DNA of 23,889 nt from Alphaproteobacteria bacterium (lineage in GTDB: Bacteria > Pseudomonadota > Alphaproteobacteria > CAAGCB01 > CAG-977). The DNA is taken from the NCBI GenBank assembly GCA_021639925.1, contig JAJXEL010000005.1, positions 3,899-27,787 on the forward strand, given 5' to 3'. The notes beneath the pieces were generated by a model. It worked only from the letters and a program-made list of their open reading frames with translations, ran no database searches and had not been told where the DNA came from. The position numbers and the translations under genes are program-made. Positions 22,874 to 23,889 of this stretch are shown one piece after another. How positions within the stretch are numbered: position 1 is the first letter of the stretch; every line of letters starts with the position of its first letter.

Positions 22874-23889
22874 TTAATCCCCGGCCTTATCGCGCAAAAA
22901 AATTTTTATTTTTTCAACCGCTTCTTTCAGTCCCAGTTTTTCGACCGGCACGCCTTCGGGAAAAGCGCCGAGCGTTTCGCTGGGCACGGCGCGGTCCAGC
23001 AGAACAAATACGCCTTTATCGTCCTTTTTGCGGATCAGACGGCCGAACGCCTGACGCAGCTTCATGCGCACCAGCATCAGGTTATAGGCTTCCCCCGTTT
23101 CGCCGAAAGCCGCCTTTCTGGCTTTATGCGCGATATCGGGGCGGTGCCACGGCACGCGGTCGAAAACAATCATGCGCAGCGATTTTCCCGGCACGTCAAT
23201 CCCGTCCCTGACCGCGTCCGTCCCCAACAGGCAGGATTCTTCCTGCGCTTTGAAAATATCCAGCAAAGTCTGCAAATTCACCGTATCAATATGCTGCGCC
23301 AACAACGGCAAGCCGGCGTCCGCCAAGGGGTCTTTGATGCGCTGATAAACGGCTTTCAACCGTTTAATCGCGGTAAAGATTCCCAAAGCGCCGCCGTTCG
23401 CCGCCAAAAACAATTCGCGGTAAGCCGCCGCCACCTGCGCCGGATCGGATTTATCAACGTCAGTCACAATGATAACACGCGCGTTATTCGCATAATCAAA
23501 CGGCGAATCAAAATCCGCCCGCGTTAAATCAAACGGCAGATCCGCAGATTCAAAATGCGCCGTTCCCGTCCGTTTCGCGGCAATATTCCAGTCTTTTTCG
23601 GCATCGCCGCTTTTATCCGCCAGCGTCGCCGAAGTCATTAAAACGCCGTGCGCCGTCTGGCGCAAAACATGGGCGAACGGAAAAGTCGGATCAATCCAAT
23701 GCCTGTGATAGCCGACGTCCGCGTCAAATCCGTCCATGCGCGTAATTTCCAACCAGTCGACAAAATCGGCGGGTGTTTTTAAATTCAGCTGTTCCAGCAT
23801 AATGCGCCACACGGCCAGCGGTTCCGCCGCCGTTTTTCGCAGCGACCGCAGGACGGCGGTATATCTTTGTTTGTCGGCCGTTTCAATAT
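22874..23889 (-). CDS. DinG-like superfamily 2 helicase, C-terminal part only
   Basis: The reading frame stays open to the window edge, so the 5' part, including the Walker A and B motifs, lies outside. About 338 residues are visible. The XPD/DinG C-terminal helicase domain is clear, with GVLMTSATLAD as the SAT-type motif. DAVRDGIDVPGKSLRMIVFDRVPWHRPD corresponds to the G-WEG-D-PG and LPF--P motifs, and LRQAFGRLIRKKDDKGVFVLLD is the Q--GR-IR motif VI. These helicases unwind 5'-to-3', some with an iron-sulphur cluster, which cannot be judged here. A GTG at 23812 could be mistaken for the start, but the upstream residues (LRKTAAEPLAVWRIM) continue the fold. It is probably co-transcribed with the MATE gene. 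Confidence 0.9.
   Translation of the reverse strand, partial: IETADKQRYTAVLRSLRKTAAEPLAVWRIMLEQLNLKTPADFVDWLEITRMDGFDADVGYHRHWIDPTFPFAHVLRQTAHGVLMTSATLADKSGDAEKDWNIAAKRTGTAHFESADLPFDLTRADFDSPFDYANNARVIIVTDVDKSDPAQVAAAYRELFLAANGGALGIFTAIKRLKAVYQRIKDPLADAGLPLLAQHIDTVNLQTLLDIFKAQEESCLLGTDAVRDGIDVPGKSLRMIVFDRVPWHRPDIAHKARKAAFGETGEAYNLMLVRMKLRQAFGRLIRKKDDKGVFVLLDRAVPSETLGAFPEGVPVEKLGLKEAVEKIKIFLRDKAGD

Noticed and set aside
23810..23812. GTG at 23812 as the true start of the helicase gene.
   Set aside because: The frame remains open to the window edge, and the helicase needs an N-terminal ATP-binding domain, so the gene is cut by the window, not short.

Overview
The window is a piece of chromosome from a flagellated alphaproteobacterium. 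The class is an inference from three features: the flagellar gene order, the lineage-typical partners of fliM (a DUF6468-type membrane protein and a MotE-like protein), and a FlaF-like protein. A Firmicutes-looking gltX and MATE pump, together with a DapL lysine route, would suit an anaerobic or gut-associated member related to Rhodospirillales, but this is not proven. Every sizeable gene is intact. Only the two genes cut by the window edges are incomplete. No insertion sequence, tRNA, rRNA or CRISPR array was seen, and no gap between genes exceeds 300 bases.

Bases 1-7983 hold a divergent flagellar locus. On the minus strand run fliL, fliM, a DUF6468-type gene and a MotE-like gene, then a CheY-like receiver, an exported protein and the first codons of another gene. 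On the plus strand, behind a very good sigma-54 promoter, run flgF-flgG-flgA-flgH-flaF (rod, L-ring and flagellin control). A perfect 14-bp hairpin with an all-pyrimidine, anti-Shine-Dalgarno loop separates flgH from flaF.

Bases 7984-8221 carry no protein gene. They hold a chain of small hairpins ending in a strong plus-strand terminator that belongs to no visible gene, which makes them a candidate small RNA.

Bases 8222-15198 are a complete N-ATPase operon on the minus strand, ordered atpD-C-Q-R-B-E-F-A-G, with its own sigma-70 promoter. It has the hallmarks of that rotary ATPase family: atpQ and atpR are present, there is no separate delta gene, the b subunit ends in a delta-like domain, and subunit c carries a carboxylate in each helix.

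Bases 15318-19936 are a second minus-strand operon: a 94-residue acidic protein, dapL, dapF and a two-ring Clp/Hsp100-like ATPase. DapL and DapF together make meso-diaminopimelate for cell wall and lysine. The ATPase has a degenerate first ring and lacks the substrate-gripping pore-loop tyrosine in both rings.

Bases 19939-23889 carry gltX, a MATE transporter and the 3' part of a DinG-like helicase, all on the minus strand. The most interesting points are the degenerate Clp-like ATPase beside the dap genes, the candidate sRNA and flaF leader hairpin, and the N-ATPase.
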